Below are positions 46,079 through 58,481 of a DNA stretch of 64,000 bases, one piece after another. Position 1 is the stretch's first letter, and each line of letters begins with the position of its first letter. The position numbers and the translations under genes are program-made. The notes under the pieces are model-generated. The model had not been told where the DNA came from, did not search any database, and saw nothing but the letters and a program-made list of their open reading frames with translations. The stretch is from the NCBI RefSeq assembly GCF_024758005.1, contig NZ_CP103288.1:1612001-1676000 (forward strand), given 5' to 3'. Source of the stretch: Pseudarthrobacter sp. NS4 (GTDB lineage Bacteria > Actinomycetota > Actinomycetes > Actinomycetales > Micrococcaceae).

Positions 46079-46158
46079 TGCTCCCCTTTCCCGGCCCCGG
46101 CCTTTCCGGCTCCGGCTGCTGCACCCATCCTAGGGACAGTCCCGCCGCGGCCGACAAA

Positions 46159-46198
46159 CCATGCATAAATATCGGCACCAATGCATAAGTATTGTTGT
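46159..46198 (+). promoter_or_regulatory. Tandem ARG boxes (ArgR operator) upstream of argC
   Basis: ATGCATAAATAT at 46161 and ATGCATAAGTAT at 46181 repeat with a spacing of exactly 20 bp. Each is the core of an 18-bp ARG box, and paired boxes 2-3 bp apart are the normal ArgR operator. An ATG at 46181 that could start argC lies inside the second box and is rejected as a start. Confidence 0.8.
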
Positions 46199-46203
46199 AT
46201 AGT
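46198..46203 (+). promoter_or_regulatory. -10 hexamer TATAGT of argC, leaderless type
   Basis: TATAGT lies 7 nt before the argC ATG and directly abuts the second ARG box, so ArgR binding would block RNA polymerase. No good -35 is seen. Confidence 0.6.
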
Positions 46204-46210
46204 CGAAGGC

Positions 46211-47242
46211 ATGACTATTTCTGTTGCAGTGTCGGGCGCCAGCGGTTACGCCGGGGGAGAGGTCCTCCGCCTCCTGGCCGGCCATCCGGACATCACCATC
46301 GGTGCCATCACTGCCCACAGCAACGCCGGGTCCCGGCTTGGCGAACTGCAGCCCCACCTGCACGGGCTCGCCAGCCGCATCCTGGAGGACACCACGGTGG
46401 AGAACCTCTCCGGCCACGACGTCGTCTTCCTCGCCCTGCCGCACGGTGCCTCCGCCGGGATCGCCGCGCAGCTGCCGGAAGGGACCGTCGTGATCGACGC
46501 CGGCGCGGACCACCGCCTGGAGGATCCCTCGGCCTGGGAGAAATTCTACGGCTCCGCGCACGCCGGAACCTGGCCCTACGGCCTCCCGGAGCTCCCGGGC
46601 CAGCGCGAGGCACTCAAGGGCGCCACGCGCATCGCCGTGCCCGGCTGCTACCCCACGTCGGCCTTGCTGGCCTTGACGCCCGGGTTCGCGGCCCACTTCC
46701 TGGAGCCCGACGACGTCGTCATCGTTTCCGCGTCCGGCACCTCGGGTGCCGGTAAAGCCGCGAAGGTGAACCTGATCGGTTCCGAAGTCATGGGTTCCAT
46801 GAGCCCTTACGGAGTGGGCGGCGGACACCGCCACACGCCGGAGATCGAACAGGGACTTTCCAATGCCGCCGGCGTGCAGGTGACCGTCTCCTTTACGCCC
46901 ACGCTCGCCCCCATGAGCCGCGGCATCCTCACCACGGCAACAGCCCGGGTAAAACCCGGAACCACGGCTGAGCAGCTGCGGCAGGCCTGGACCGATGCAT
47001 ACGACGATGAACCTTTTGTCCATGTGCTCCCCGAGGGCCAGTGGCCCAGCACCAAGTCGGTACAGGGATCGAACCACGCGGCGATGCAGCTGGCCTTCGA
47101 TGCCCACACCGGCCGCGTGATCGTCACCTGCGTCATCGACAACCTCACCAAGGGAACTGCCGGCGGCGCCGTCCAGTCCATGAACATCGCACTTGGCCTG
47201 CAGGAAACCGCCGGCCTCAACCTGCAGGGAGTAGCCCCGTGA
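46211..47242 (+). CDS. argC: N-acetyl-gamma-glutamyl-phosphate reductase
   Basis: 343 aa from the ATG at 46211. NADPH-dependent reduction of N-acetylglutamyl phosphate in arginine synthesis. The Rossmann start [23 protein letters not shown], the catalytic Cys in [13 protein letters not shown] (near residue 148) and [12 protein letters not shown] are diagnostic. It opens argCJBDFRGH and overlaps argJ by 4 bp. Confidence 0.97.
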   Translation: MTISVAVSGASGYAGGEVLRLLAGHPDITIGAITAHSNAGSRLGELQPHLHGLASRILEDTTVENLSGHDVVFLALPHGASAGIAAQLPEGTVVIDAGADHRLEDPSAWEKFYGSAHAGTWPYGLPELPGQREALKGATRIAVPGCYPTSALLALTPGFAAHFLEPDDVVIVSASGTSGAGKAAKVNLIGSEVMGSMSPYGVGGGHRHTPEIEQGLSNAAGVQVTVSFTPTLAPMSRGILTTATARVKPGTTAEQLRQAWTDAYDDEPFVHVLPEGQWPSTKSVQGSNHAAMQLAFDAHTGRVIVTCVIDNLTKGTAGGAVQSMNIALGLQETAGLNLQGVAP

Positions 47243-48405
47243 CAATCACCGCACCCCAGGGATTCCGGGCCGCCGGCGTTACCGCCGGACTGAAAGCCTC
47301 CGGCAATCCGGACCTGGCACTCGTGGTCAACGATGGACCCGAAAAGGCCGCCGCAGCCGTTTTCACCAGCAACCGGGTGGCCGCCGCTCCCGTCCACTGG
47401 TCCCGCCAGGTGGTCTCCGACGGGCGGGTGGACGCTGTAGTCCTCAACTCCGGCGGTGCCAACGCCTGCACGGGGCCCACCGGCTTCCAGAACACGCACA
47501 GCACTGCCGAGAAGGTGGCAGAAGTCCTGGGCATCTCGGCCACGGACGTCTTTGTCTGTTCCACGGGCCTGATCGGCGAGCAGCTCCCCATGGACAAGAT
47601 CCTCCCCGGCGTGGAGGCTGCAGCCGCTGCCCTCAGCACCGATGGCGGCCCCGCGGCCGGAACCGCCATCATGACCACCGACTCGGTGCCCAAGTCGGCG
47701 CTGTTCATCGGCACGGACGCCGACGGCCAGGAATTCACCATCGGCGGGATCGCCAAGGGCGCCGGCATGCTGGCCCCCGGGCTGGCCACCATGCTGGTGG
47801 TGCTCACCACTGACGCAGTGGTGGAGCGGGAACTGCTCGACATTGTCCTCCGCGATTCCACCCGCGTCACCTTTGACCGTGCCGACTCGGACGGCTGCAT
47901 GTCCACCAACGACACCGTGGTCCTGCTGGCCTCCGGCGCCTCCGGGGCCGTACCGTCAGCCGAATCCTTCGCCGCCGGCCTGACCCAGGTGTGCGCGGAG
48001 CTGGCCCGGAAGCTCATTGCCGATGCCGAAGGCGCCAGCCATGACATCGCCATCCGGACCTTCAACGCAGCCAGTGAGGCAGACGCCGAGACCGTCAGCC
48101 GTTCCGTTGCCCGGTCCAACCTCTTCAAGGCCGCCATCTTCGGCAAGGACCCCAACTGGGGCCGGGTGCTCTCCGCGGTGGGCACCACCGATGCCGCTTT
48201 TGAGCCGGACAAACTGAACGTGGCAATGAACGGTGTCCAGATCTGCCGCAACGGCAGCATCGGGGACGACCGGAGCCTGGTGGACCTGGAGCCGCGCGAG
48301 GTCCTGGTGGAGATCGACCTCCAGGCAGGCGGAGCCGAGGCCACCATCTGGACGAATGACCTCACGCACGACTACGTGCACGAGAACAGTGCCTACTCCA
48401 GCTAG
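47239..48405 (+). CDS. argJ: Bifunctional ornithine acetyltransferase / N-acetylglutamate synthase
   Basis: 388 aa from the GTG at 47239, which overlaps the argC stop. ArgJ recycles the acetyl group from N-acetylornithine to glutamate, so no separate ArgE is needed. The self-cleavage site is Ala183-Thr184 in [14 protein letters not shown]; Thr184 becomes the nucleophile of the beta chain. The end [15 protein letters not shown] is typical. Confidence 0.97.
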   Translation: MTITAPQGFRAAGVTAGLKASGNPDLALVVNDGPEKAAAAVFTSNRVAAAPVHWSRQVVSDGRVDAVVLNSGGANACTGPTGFQNTHSTAEKVAEVLGISATDVFVCSTGLIGEQLPMDKILPGVEAAAAALSTDGGPAAGTAIMTTDSVPKSALFIGTDADGQEFTIGGIAKGAGMLAPGLATMLVVLTTDAVVERELLDIVLRDSTRVTFDRADSDGCMSTNDTVVLLASGASGAVPSAESFAAGLTQVCAELARKLIADAEGASHDIAIRTFNAASEADAETVSRSVARSNLFKAAIFGKDPNWGRVLSAVGTTDAAFEPDKLNVAMNGVQICRNGSIGDDRSLVDLEPREVLVEIDLQAGGAEATIWTNDLTHDYVHENSAYSS

Positions 48406-48447
48406 GCACCCTGGACCTTTTACCGGAACCTCTGCGGAAGTGACAGC

Positions 48448-49407
48448 ATGAACACCCAGACGCGCGAGACCACCAGCATGTCCGACGCCCAGGCAAAGGC
48501 TGGAACGTTGATCGAGGCCCTGCCCTGGATCCAGCGCTTCGCCGGTACCACCATGGTGGTCAAGTACGGTGGCAACGCCATGGTCAATGATGAACTGCGC
48601 CGCGCCTTCGCCGAGGACATCGTGTTCCTCCACCATGTGGGCATCCATCCGGTGGTGGTCCACGGCGGCGGGCCGCAGATCAACTCGATGCTGGGCAGGC
48701 TTGGCATCGAATCGGAATTCAAGGGCGGACTCCGTGTCACCACGCCGGAAGCAATGGACGTGGTCCGGATGGTCCTGACCGGTCAGGTGGGCCGCGAGCT
48801 CGTAGGACTTATCAACTCCCACGGTCCCTACGCCGTCGGCATGTCGGGCGAGGACGGCGGCCTGCTGCGTGCCGTCCGCACCGGGACTGTCGTGGACGGC
48901 GAAGAAGTGGACCTGGGGCTGGTTGGCGAGGTGGTCGGCGTCGACCCCGCAGGCATCGTGGACATCCTCGGCGCCGGCCGCATCCCGGTGATCTCCACAG
49001 TGGCCCCGGAAATTGTCGACGGCGGCGACGGCGTGGCCGGGGCGGCCCGCTTCCAGCCCACCGGGCAGGTGCTGAACGTCAACGCGGATACCGCTGCCGC
49101 TGCCGTGGCCTCCGCACTGGGTGCCTCGAAGCTGGTGATCCTGACCGACGTCGAAGGCCTCTACGCCAACTGGCCGGACAAATCGTCGCTGATTTCCTCC
49201 CTCACCGCCGCTGAACTTCGGGAGATGCTGCCGAGACTCGAATCCGGCATGATTCCCAAAATGGCTGCGTGCCTCAAAGCCATCGACGAGGGTGTGGAAC
49301 GGGCGCACATCGTGGATGGGCGCCTGCCCCACTCCATGCTTCTTGAAACTTTCACTACCGCCGGAATTGGCACCCAGGTTGTTCCCGATGAGGAGACCAA
49401 CGCATGA
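48448..49407 (+). CDS. argB: Acetylglutamate kinase
   Basis: 319 aa. Amino-acid kinase fold: VVKYGGNAM near residue 37, [18 protein letters not shown], and [10 protein letters not shown]. It phosphorylates N-acetylglutamate and is usually the arginine feedback point. An in-frame ATG at 48478 is an alternative start; the first ATG is kept because homologues vary there. It overlaps argD by 4 bp. Confidence 0.96.
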   Translation: MNTQTRETTSMSDAQAKAGTLIEALPWIQRFAGTTMVVKYGGNAMVNDELRRAFAEDIVFLHHVGIHPVVVHGGGPQINSMLGRLGIESEFKGGLRVTTPEAMDVVRMVLTGQVGRELVGLINSHGPYAVGMSGEDGGLLRAVRTGTVVDGEEVDLGLVGEVVGVDPAGIVDILGAGRIPVISTVAPEIVDGGDGVAGAARFQPTGQVLNVNADTAAAAVASALGASKLVILTDVEGLYANWPDKSSLISSLTAAELREMLPRLESGMIPKMAACLKAIDEGVERAHIVDGRLPHSMLLETFTTAGIGTQVVPDEETNA

Positions 49408-50681
49408 ACGAGAATCAGCAGGCTCCGGTGGTTGAGCTGGTCGAAACCCCGTTGACGGAACTCTTTGAAACCAGCGGGCACGCGGGCTCGGAGTGGCTGT
49501 CCCGCTACTCCAGCTCCCTGATGGGTGTGTTCGGCACGCCCCAGCGCGTCCTGGTCCGCGGCGCCGGCTGCCTGGTCTGGGACGCCGACGGCAAGGAATA
49601 CCTGGACCTGCTGGGCGGCATCGCCGTCAACGCGCTGGGGCACGCCCATCCGTTCGTAACCTCGGTCATCGCCAGCCAGCTGTCCACCCTGGGCCACGTC
49701 TCCAACTTCTTCACCAGCCCCACCCAGATAGCCCTGGCCGAAAAGCTCCTGGCCCTGGCTCAAGCACCGGCGGGTTCCAAGGTGTTCTTCACCAACTCCG
49801 GCACTGAAGCGGTCGAGGCCGCCTTCAAGCTCGCCCGCCGCAACTCCGGTGGCAGCGACACGAAGCGGACCAAAATCATTGCCCTCGAAGGTGCCTTCCA
49901 CGGCCGCACCATGGGCGCCCTTGCCCTGACAGCCAAGGAAGCCTACCGGGCGCCGTTCGAGCCGCTGCCCGGCGGTGTGGTGCACATCCCGTTTGGCGAC
50001 GTCGAGGCGCTCAAGGACGCTGTTGACGAGACCGTGTCCGCAGTCTTCCTGGAGCCCATTCAAGGCGAGGCGGGCGTGCGCCCCCTGCCGCCCGGCTATC
50101 TCCGGGCAGCGCGGGAGCTCACCGCCAGGGTGGGCGCCCTGCTGATCCTTGACGAGGTCCAGACCGGCATCGGCCGCACCGGTAAGTGGTTTGCCAGCGA
50201 GGACTCCGGAATCATGCCCGATGCGGTCACGCTCGCCAAGGGCCTCGGCGGCGGTTTCCCTATCGGTGCCCTCGTCACGATGGGCGGGCAGACGTCGTCG
50301 TTGTTGTCAGCAGGGCAACACGGCACCACGTTCGGCGGGAACCCGGTAGCGACGGCGGCCGCCCTCGCCACACTGCACGCAATCGAAAACCAGCAGGTCC
50401 TGGCCAACGTCATTGCAGTGGGGGAGCACCTTCGCTCTGCGCTGGCAGGACTCCCCGGCGTCACCGAGGTCCGGGGCGAGGGGCTGCTGATCGGCTTCGA
50501 CCTTGATGCCGACGTGGCGCCGGCCGTAGTACAGGCGGGCCTGGACGCCGGTTTCATCGTCAACAGTCCGGGACCGCGCACCATCCGCCTGGCACCGCCG
50601 CTGGTCCTGACCACGGCACAGGCAGACTCGTTCATCGCCGCCTTCCCGGCGATCCTCCAGACAGCTAAGGACGCATCGTGA
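49404..50681 (+). CDS. argD: Acetylornithine aminotransferase
   Basis: 425 aa. PLP class III transaminase. Motifs: [36 protein letters not shown], the PLP Asp in [14 protein letters not shown] and the PLP Lys in [14 protein letters not shown]. The first 25 residues ([20 protein letters not shown]) are an extension seen in Arthrobacter. It overlaps argF by 4 bp. Confidence 0.97.
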   Translation: MNENQQAPVVELVETPLTELFETSGHAGSEWLSRYSSSLMGVFGTPQRVLVRGAGCLVWDADGKEYLDLLGGIAVNALGHAHPFVTSVIASQLSTLGHVSNFFTSPTQIALAEKLLALAQAPAGSKVFFTNSGTEAVEAAFKLARRNSGGSDTKRTKIIALEGAFHGRTMGALALTAKEAYRAPFEPLPGGVVHIPFGDVEALKDAVDETVSAVFLEPIQGEAGVRPLPPGYLRAARELTARVGALLILDEVQTGIGRTGKWFASEDSGIMPDAVTLAKGLGGGFPIGALVTMGGQTSSLLSAGQHGTTFGGNPVATAAALATLHAIENQQVLANVIAVGEHLRSALAGLPGVTEVRGEGLLIGFDLDADVAPAVVQAGLDAGFIVNSPGPRTIRLAPPLVLTTAQADSFIAAFPAILQTAKDAS

Positions 50682-51679
50682 CCAGCGCAACCCGGCACTT
50701 CCTCAAGGACACCGACCTCAGCCCCGCCGAGCAGGCAGAGGTCCTGGAGCTTGCGGCGCGCATGAAGGCCGCGCCCTACAGCATCCAGCCCTTCGCCGCC
50801 GACGGAGGCGGCCGCAAGACAGTCGCGGTGATCTTTGACAAGACCTCCACCCGGACCCGGGTCTCCTTCGCCACGGGCATTGCGGACATGGGCGGCAACG
50901 CCCTCATCATCAACCCGGGCGAGGCACAGATCGGCCACAAGGAATCCGTGGAGGACACCGCGAAGGTCCTGGAACGGATGGTGTCCACCATTGTCTGGCG
51001 CACGGGACCCCACGCAGGCCTTGTGAAGATGGCGGAAAACTCGAAAGTGCCCGTAATCAACGCGCTGTGCGACGATTACCATCCCTGCCAGCTCCTCGCA
51101 GACCTGCTGGCGGTCAAGGAGCACAAGGGCGAACTCAAGGGGCTCACCATGAGCTACCTCGGCGACGCCGCCAACAACATGGCCAACTCCTACCTGTTGG
51201 CCGGGGTTACCGCCGGAATGCATGTCCGCATCGCCGGGCCGGAAGGCTACCTTCCTGCCACGGACATTGTCGCTGCCGCCCGGGAGCGCGCCGCGATGAC
51301 CGGGGGCTCGGTCCTGATCACCACGGACGCGGCCGAGGCGCTGCAGGGCGCGGACGTGGTGGCCACGGACACCTGGGTGTCCATGGGGCAGGAAGCGGAG
51401 AAGGAAGCCCGGATGCAGCTTTTCCGGGACTACGCCGTGGATGAGGCCGCCATGGGGCAGGCAGCGGATGACGCCGTCGTGCTTCACTGCCTGCCCGCTT
51501 ACCGTGGCTACGAAATCTCGGCAGGCGTCATCGACGGCCCGCAGTCCATCGTCTGGGACGAGGCGGAAAACCGGCTGCACGCCCAGAAAGCCCTGATGGC
51601 CTGGCTCCTGCACCAGTCCAACCTGGCATTCGTCGACGGTCTTTCTCCCGTTGAAGGCACAGGGGAGAGCACGTTCTAG
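50678..51679 (+). CDS. argF: Ornithine carbamoyltransferase
   Basis: 333 aa, GTG start. Carbamoyl-phosphate motif DKTSTRTRVSF near residue 52, the HPCQ equivalent in DDYHPCQLLADLL, and the ornithine-side HCLP in VVLHCLPAYRGYE. The product is citrulline. Stop and argR start share one base (TAGTG). Confidence 0.97.
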   Translation: MTSATRHFLKDTDLSPAEQAEVLELAARMKAAPYSIQPFAADGGGRKTVAVIFDKTSTRTRVSFATGIADMGGNALIINPGEAQIGHKESVEDTAKVLERMVSTIVWRTGPHAGLVKMAENSKVPVINALCDDYHPCQLLADLLAVKEHKGELKGLTMSYLGDAANNMANSYLLAGVTAGMHVRIAGPEGYLPATDIVAAARERAAMTGGSVLITTDAAEALQGADVVATDTWVSMGQEAEKEARMQLFRDYAVDEAAMGQAADDAVVLHCLPAYRGYEISAGVIDGPQSIVWDEAENRLHAQKALMAWLLHQSNLAFVDGLSPVEGTGESTF

Positions 51680-52209
51680 TGTCCGCCCAACCCGTGTCCC
51701 CGGGCTCCAGCCCGGCCACCAAGACTGCCCGCCAGGCGCGCATCACCGCCATCCTGACGGGCCAGTCAGTGCGGTCGCAGGCGGAGCTGGCGGCACTGCT
51801 CGCGGATGACGGCGTCCAGGTCACCCAGGCAACCCTGTCACGGGACCTGGTGGAACTGGGGGCAGTCCGGGTGCGCGGGAAAGAGGGCGTCCTGGTCTAC
51901 GCAGTTCCCGGCGAAGGCGGCGAACGGGCCGCGAAAAGCGGGATCAGCCAGGAAATCCTGGACGCGAGGCTGGCCCGGCTTTGCAGCGAACTGCTGGTGA
52001 CGGCCGAAGCCTCGGCCAACATCGTGGTCCTTCGGACTCCGCCCGGTGCCGCCAATTTCCTGGCCCTGGCAATCGACCACTCGGTGATGCCGTCCATCCT
52101 GGGCACCATCGCCGGTGACGATACCGTGCTGCTGGTGTCCCGGGACCCGCTGGGAGGCCCTGACCTCGCGGCCCGCTTCCTGCAACTGGCCGAGGAAGCC
52201 GGGCAATAA
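51679..52209 (+). CDS. argR: Arginine repressor
   Basis: 176 aa, GTG start overlapping the argF stop by one base. The winged HTH occupies about residues 15-80 (KTARQARITAILTGQSVRSQAELAALLADDGVQVTQATLSRDLVELG), and the C-terminal oligomer and arginine site is near 150 (MPSILGTIAGDDTVLLV). With arginine it represses the operon through the ARG boxes before argC, so it regulates itself. Confidence 0.97.
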   Translation: MSAQPVSPGSSPATKTARQARITAILTGQSVRSQAELAALLADDGVQVTQATLSRDLVELGAVRVRGKEGVLVYAVPGEGGERAAKSGISQEILDARLARLCSELLVTAEASANIVVLRTPPGAANFLALAIDHSVMPSILGTIAGDDTVLLVSRDPLGGPDLAARFLQLAEEAGQ

Positions 52210-52255
52210 GCTTGAAGACAAACATCTACACACCCCCCACTAAGGAGCATTCAAA

Positions 52256-54930
<2,675 letters not shown>

Positions 54931-54933
54931 GAG

Positions 54934-55039
54934 CAACGCTCTCCCGGATCCTGCACCGATTTGGCCAACGCTCTCTCACTTTCGGTAAGAATGTGGGAGA
55001 GCGTTGGCGATATTCATGCAACAACTGATAGAGCGTCGG
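54934..55039. repeat. Inverted and direct AACGCTCTC repeats after argH
   Basis: CAACGCTCTCCC (54934-54945), the hairpin GCCAACGCTCTCTCAC / GTGGGAGAGCGTTGGC (54964-54979 and 54993-55008, one T-G pair, 13-nt loop) and AGAGCGTCGG (55030-55039) share one core in both orientations. The hairpin can terminate the arg operon; the extra copies look like a repetitive intergenic element. Confidence 0.7.
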
Positions 55040-55063
55040 GCGTTTACGCCGAAGACTTCCCGC

Positions 55064-55069
55064 TACCAT
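55064..55069 (+). promoter_or_regulatory. -10 hexamer TACCAT of the PNPOx-like gene, leaderless type
   Basis: TACCAT lies 6 nt before the ATG at 55076, with no Shine-Dalgarno. The same arrangement precedes the HExxH gene at 35 kb. Confidence 0.5.
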
Positions 55070-55075
55070 GGCGCC

Positions 55076-55609
55076 ATGAGCGAAACCTTCCGGAAGTTTC
55101 TTCGCACGCTGCCCGACTTCCCGGACACCCTGCCCGGTTTTGACCCTGCCAGTGTCCCCACAGATCCCGCGGAGCTGTTCAAACAGTGGCTGGACGAAGC
55201 ACTGGCCGCGGGGGAGCAGCAGCCACACGCGTTCAGCCTCGCCACCGTCAGCGGAGAACAGCCCTCCTCACGGATGCTGATCCTGAAAAACATCGACGAC
55301 GACGGCTGGCACTTCGCCACATCCCGCACCTCCCGCAAAGGGCGGGAGCTTTCCGGGGCACCGCGCGCGGCCATGAACTTTTACTGGCCTTCCCAAGGCA
55401 GGCAGGTCCGGGTGGCGGGACCGGTCGTGGAGCTGTCAGCCGAAGCTTCCGCTGTTGATTGGGCGGAGCGGCCGCGCGCGGACGGCAGCACCAACCCGGA
55501 CTGGCAGCTCTATGCAGTCCAGCCCACCGAGTACGAATTCTGGCAGGCAAGCAACGACGGAGAGCACGTCCGCCACCTCCTCGGGCCCGACGGGCTGCCA
55601 CGGGGCTAG
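55076..55609 (+). CDS. Pyridoxamine 5'-phosphate oxidase family protein
   Basis: 177 aa from the ATG at 55076. The FMN split-barrel motif is clear: PHAFSLATVSGEQPSSRMLILKNIDDDGWHFATSRTSRKGREL, then AAMNFYWPSQGRQVRVAGPVVELS. The C-terminal dimerisation part of true PdxH is shortened and altered (YEFWQASNDGEHVRHLL). It may oxidise pyridoxine phosphate or another substrate with FMN or F420; I would not call it pdxH from sequence alone. Confidence 0.85.
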   Translation: MSETFRKFLRTLPDFPDTLPGFDPASVPTDPAELFKQWLDEALAAGEQQPHAFSLATVSGEQPSSRMLILKNIDDDGWHFATSRTSRKGRELSGAPRAAMNFYWPSQGRQVRVAGPVVELSAEASAVDWAERPRADGSTNPDWQLYAVQPTEYEFWQASNDGEHVRHLLGPDGLPRG

Positions 55610-55612
55610 GAT
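55607..55612 (+). promoter_or_regulatory. -10 hexamer TAGGAT of the MDMPI gene, leaderless type
   Basis: TAGGAT lies 7 nt before the ATG at 55620. It overlaps the preceding stop codon and the alternative ATG at 55611. Confidence 0.4.
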
Positions 55613-55619
55613 GAACGCC

Positions 55620-56381
55620 ATGACCGCTCCTGAACCCGATGAGCTGCTCGCCAGGCTCCACAAGGCCGCCGACGACGTTGCCGCTGATGCTGCCAGGTTC
55701 AGCGACGAGGATCTGCGGGCTCCCTCCGCTCTTCCGGGCTGGACGCGGGGACATGTCCTGGCGCATCTCACGGGGATCTCAAATGCCATGGCCCGGCAAC
55801 TCGAGTATGCAGCGCGCGGAGAAACCATAGAGCTGTACGACGGCGGGATGGACGGACGCAACAAGGCAATCGACATGGCTGCCGGTCATGACGCTGCCAC
55901 CCACCTCGCTGACCTGACCGCTGCCTTGGCCAGGGTGATGAAGGCGTTCGATGCACTGCCCGGAGCCAAGGAATCCACTGGCAACCGCACCGGCTGGTAC
56001 GCACCCATCGCCTACCGCGGGGGAGTGGTGATGGACGGCGGGCTGGCACTCTGGCGCGAACTCGTCATCCACGCTTCCGACCTGCCGGGTGGCAGGGGAC
56101 CGGAAACCTGGAGCCGGCCCTTCTGCGAACACCTGTTCGATTTCCTTGCCGCCCGTGTGCAGCCGGACGACAGACTGGTGCTGCAGCCCCTTGGCCTCCC
56201 GCCCGTGAGCATCGGCAGCGGCAACCGGTCCACCGTGGTGAGCGGGATGATCACGGATATCGCTGCCTGGCTGGCAGGGCGTGAACCCACGCTGGGCAGC
56301 CTGAGGGCATCGGCGGCCGCGGACGGCGTGGACCTCCCCGCCCTGCTGCCGTGGCCGTCGGGCACCCCCGCTGCCAAGTAG
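55620..56381 (+). CDS. Maleylpyruvate isomerase family mycothiol-dependent enzyme
   Basis: 253 aa from the ATG at 55620 (MTAPEPDELLARLHKAADD); the ATG at 55611 would add three residues. The DinB-like N-terminal MDMPI domain shows LPGWTRGHVLAHLTGISNAMARQLEYA with the metal-binding His, and GGLALWRELVIHASDL in the second half. Relatives use mycothiol, the actinobacterial thiol, for isomerisation or transfer. The substrate is not known. It begins 10 bp after the PNPOx-like gene. Confidence 0.87.
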   Translation: MTAPEPDELLARLHKAADDVAADAARFSDEDLRAPSALPGWTRGHVLAHLTGISNAMARQLEYAARGETIELYDGGMDGRNKAIDMAAGHDAATHLADLTAALARVMKAFDALPGAKESTGNRTGWYAPIAYRGGVVMDGGLALWRELVIHASDLPGGRGPETWSRPFCEHLFDFLAARVQPDDRLVLQPLGLPPVSIGSGNRSTVVSGMITDIAAWLAGREPTLGSLRASAAADGVDLPALLPWPSGTPAAK

Positions 56382-56393
56382 CTGAGTCGCGGT

Positions 56394-56888
56394 TCACACT
56401 GCTTCGCGGGCCAGCAGGCTTTCCTTCACCCGCAGGCCCCAGCGGAATCCGCCGAGCGAGCCGTCGGTACGGATCACCCGGTGGCAGGGCACAAAGAGCG
56501 CCGCGGCATTGAAGGCGCAGGCACTTGCGGCGGCCCGGACGGCCTTCGGATTGCCCGCCAGGGCGGCGTATTCCGTGTACGTGACCGGGAATCCTGGTTT
56601 GACCAGACGGAGGACATCCCAGGCATGGGCCCGGAACGGGCCGGACACCTGCCGCACGGGGACCTGCATCGCGGGCGCCGGATCGCCGGCATAGAAGGCT
56701 TCCACAGCGGCGGAGATGCCTTCCAGTCCGGAGACCAGTTCAAGGGTGGCGGGCCGCAGGGTCGGGTGAATCTGCCCCGTCAGGTCACCGGGTTTTTCTG
56801 TCCAACCGCTGGAAAGGACGACGCCGTCCTGGGCGAGGATGGTGAACGGACCGTCCGGGGTGGTCATCTGAAGCAGCTGGGCCTTCAT
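56394..56888 (-). CDS. ogt: Methylated-DNA--protein-cysteine methyltransferase
   Basis: 164 aa. It removes O6-methyl from guanine onto its own Cys in the motif FVPCHRVIRTDGSLGGFRWG near residue 132. The wing helix GNPKAVRAAASACAFNAA is typical. It starts inside the last codon of the ada-alkA gene (4-bp overlap), so direct reversal and base excision of alkylated DNA are co-expressed. It is convergent with the MDMPI gene. Confidence 0.96.
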   Translation of the reverse strand: MKAQLLQMTTPDGPFTILAQDGVVLSSGWTEKPGDLTGQIHPTLRPATLELVSGLEGISAAVEAFYAGDPAPAMQVPVRQVSGPFRAHAWDVLRLVKPGFPVTYTEYAALAGNPKAVRAAASACAFNAAALFVPCHRVIRTDGSLGGFRWGLRVKESLLAREAV

Positions 56889-58369
56889 CGCATCGCTTTC
56901 TGGGGAACGTCATTTTTTGCACGGGTTGTGGGTACGGCGGCAGCGCGCCAGAGGTGCATGGTGGCATAGGAGCGCCAGGGGCTGACTTCCTGGAAATCGG
57001 GGTTCAGCCGGGCGAGGCCGTTGGCCAGGGCACGGACCCCGTTCCTGACGGCAGCGTCATTGGCAAGGAAGACGTCCGGGGCACCGATGACCCGCATCGC
57101 CACGTAACCAACTGTCCACGGCCCCACGCCGGGCAGCGGAAGCAACATGGCGGTGAGGCCGGCAAGGTCATTTCCGTAGCCGGGGTCGATCCGCCCTTCG
57201 GCCATGGCGGCGGCAGCGTTGAGGAGCGATTCTGTCCTTCTCCGCGGGCCACGCAGCAGATGTCCCGCCTCAGCGACTTCGGCCGGAGTGGGAAACAGGC
57301 GGTCAAGGCCGTCGCCGGGGACGCTGCTGGGACTGCCGGCGGCGGATAGCTGGGTCAAGGCGGTCCGGGCGGCCGCCACCGTGATCTGCTGCCCCACCAT
57401 GGCCCGCACCAGCAGTTCCTGGGGATCCAGCGCGCCGGGCATCCTGATGCCCGGCGTCCGCTCCACCGCAGCTGCCAGCCGGGCGTCCTCCGCCAGGGCG
57501 GCGTCAATGGCCTCCGGGTCCGCATCCAGGTCGAACAGCCTCCGGACGCGGCTCAGCAGGGCCGGAAGGTCGCGCAGGTCCACCGCGCCGATGGTGAGGG
57601 TGAGGGGCCGCTCCCGGGCGCCGGCGTCGTACTCCACCCTGAAGCGGGCGTCCGCATGCGGCAGCCGCAGCGTGCGGGCGTAGGAATCAGCTGTACCTGC
57701 TTCGATTCCGGGGATGGCCCGCACCGCCAGGAAGGTGAAAATGCCAGGGTCGAAGGGCTTCCTGTAGGGGAGGCTAAGCGTCAGTGCGGTGGCGCCCCCT
57801 GCGGTTTTTCCGTGCCGGCCGGTCAGGCGCAAGGCTGTGGGCGTCATGTCGAAGACGTCGAGCATGGTTTCGTTGAACTGCCGGACGCTGCTGAAGCCGG
57901 CCGCGAATGCGACGTCGGCGAGCTTCATCGACGTGGAAACCAGCAGGGTACGGGCAGTCTGGGCGCGTCCCGCCCGGGCGAGCGACAGCGGTCCGGCCCC
58001 GAGTTCCTGGGTGAGGATCCGGTTGAGCTGGCGGGAGGAGTAGCCCAGCCGGACAGCAAGGCCCTCCACCCCGTCCCTGTTGATCACGCCATCGTTGATC
58101 AGGCGCATGGCGCGTCCGGCCACGTCCTGGCGGAGGTTCCAGGCCGGTGTGCCGGGAACCGCCTCCGGGAGGCACCGCTTGCAGGCCCGGTAGCCGGCTT
58201 CGTGGGCTGCGGCGGACGTTTCGTAGAAGGTCACGTTCGAAGCCTTGGGCGTCCTGGCCGGGCACGAGGGGCGGCAATAGATTCCAGTTGTCCGGACGGC
58301 AGTGTAGAACTGCCCGTCGAAACGGGTGTCCCGGGCATCGATTGCCCGGTAGCGCTGCCAGAAGTCCAT
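56885..58369 (-). CDS. Ada zinc domain / AraC HTH / AlkA DNA-3-methyladenine glycosylase fusion
   Basis: 494 aa from the ATG at 58369; the frame is open far upstream but overlaps the divergent gene. The Ada N-terminal zinc domain has its four Cys in GIYCRPSCPARTPK and YRACKRCLPEA (residues 30-70), an AraC HTH follows (about 85-180), then the AlkA fold with LLPLPGVGPWTVGYVAMRVIG and the catalytic Asp in DVFLANDAAVR (near 425). The Ada methyltransferase part is absent and is supplied by the adjacent ogt. The Ada domain probably senses methyl-phosphotriesters and activates this operon. Confidence 0.94.
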   Translation of the reverse strand: MDFWQRYRAIDARDTRFDGQFYTAVRTTGIYCRPSCPARTPKASNVTFYETSAAAHEAGYRACKRCLPEAVPGTPAWNLRQDVAGRAMRLINDGVINRDGVEGLAVRLGYSSRQLNRILTQELGAGPLSLARAGRAQTARTLLVSTSMKLADVAFAAGFSSVRQFNETMLDVFDMTPTALRLTGRHGKTAGGATALTLSLPYRKPFDPGIFTFLAVRAIPGIEAGTADSYARTLRLPHADARFRVEYDAGARERPLTLTIGAVDLRDLPALLSRVRRLFDLDADPEAIDAALAEDARLAAAVERTPGIRMPGALDPQELLVRAMVGQQITVAAARTALTQLSAAGSPSSVPGDGLDRLFPTPAEVAEAGHLLRGPRRRTESLLNAAAAMAEGRIDPGYGNDLAGLTAMLLPLPGVGPWTVGYVAMRVIGAPDVFLANDAAVRNGVRALANGLARLNPDFQEVSPWRSYATMHLWRAAAVPTTRAKNDVPQKAMR

Positions 58370-58469
58370 CACTCCATCCTGCCAGCCGCCGGGGATAGCT
58401 ACTAGCGGAAATCGGACACGGCCGTGCCCCGCCCGGAAGGGGGAAAGCGCTGAAGCCGGCCGATGTGGG

Positions 58470-58475
58470 TAAGGT
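58470..58475 (+). promoter_or_regulatory. -10 hexamer TAAGGT of the mpg gene, leaderless type
   Basis: TAAGGT lies 6 nt before the ATG at 58482 in the 112-bp divergent region shared with ada-alkA. Ada-type activation could reach both genes. Confidence 0.45.
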
Positions 58476-58481
58476 CTGGCC

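Noticed and set aside
46181..46183. ATG as the start of argC
   Set aside because: It is part of the second ARG box and upstream of the -10 element; homology starts at the ATG at 46211.
50096..51613. 505-codon minus-strand frame opposite argD and argF
   Set aside because: No motif, and both plus-strand genes are complete.
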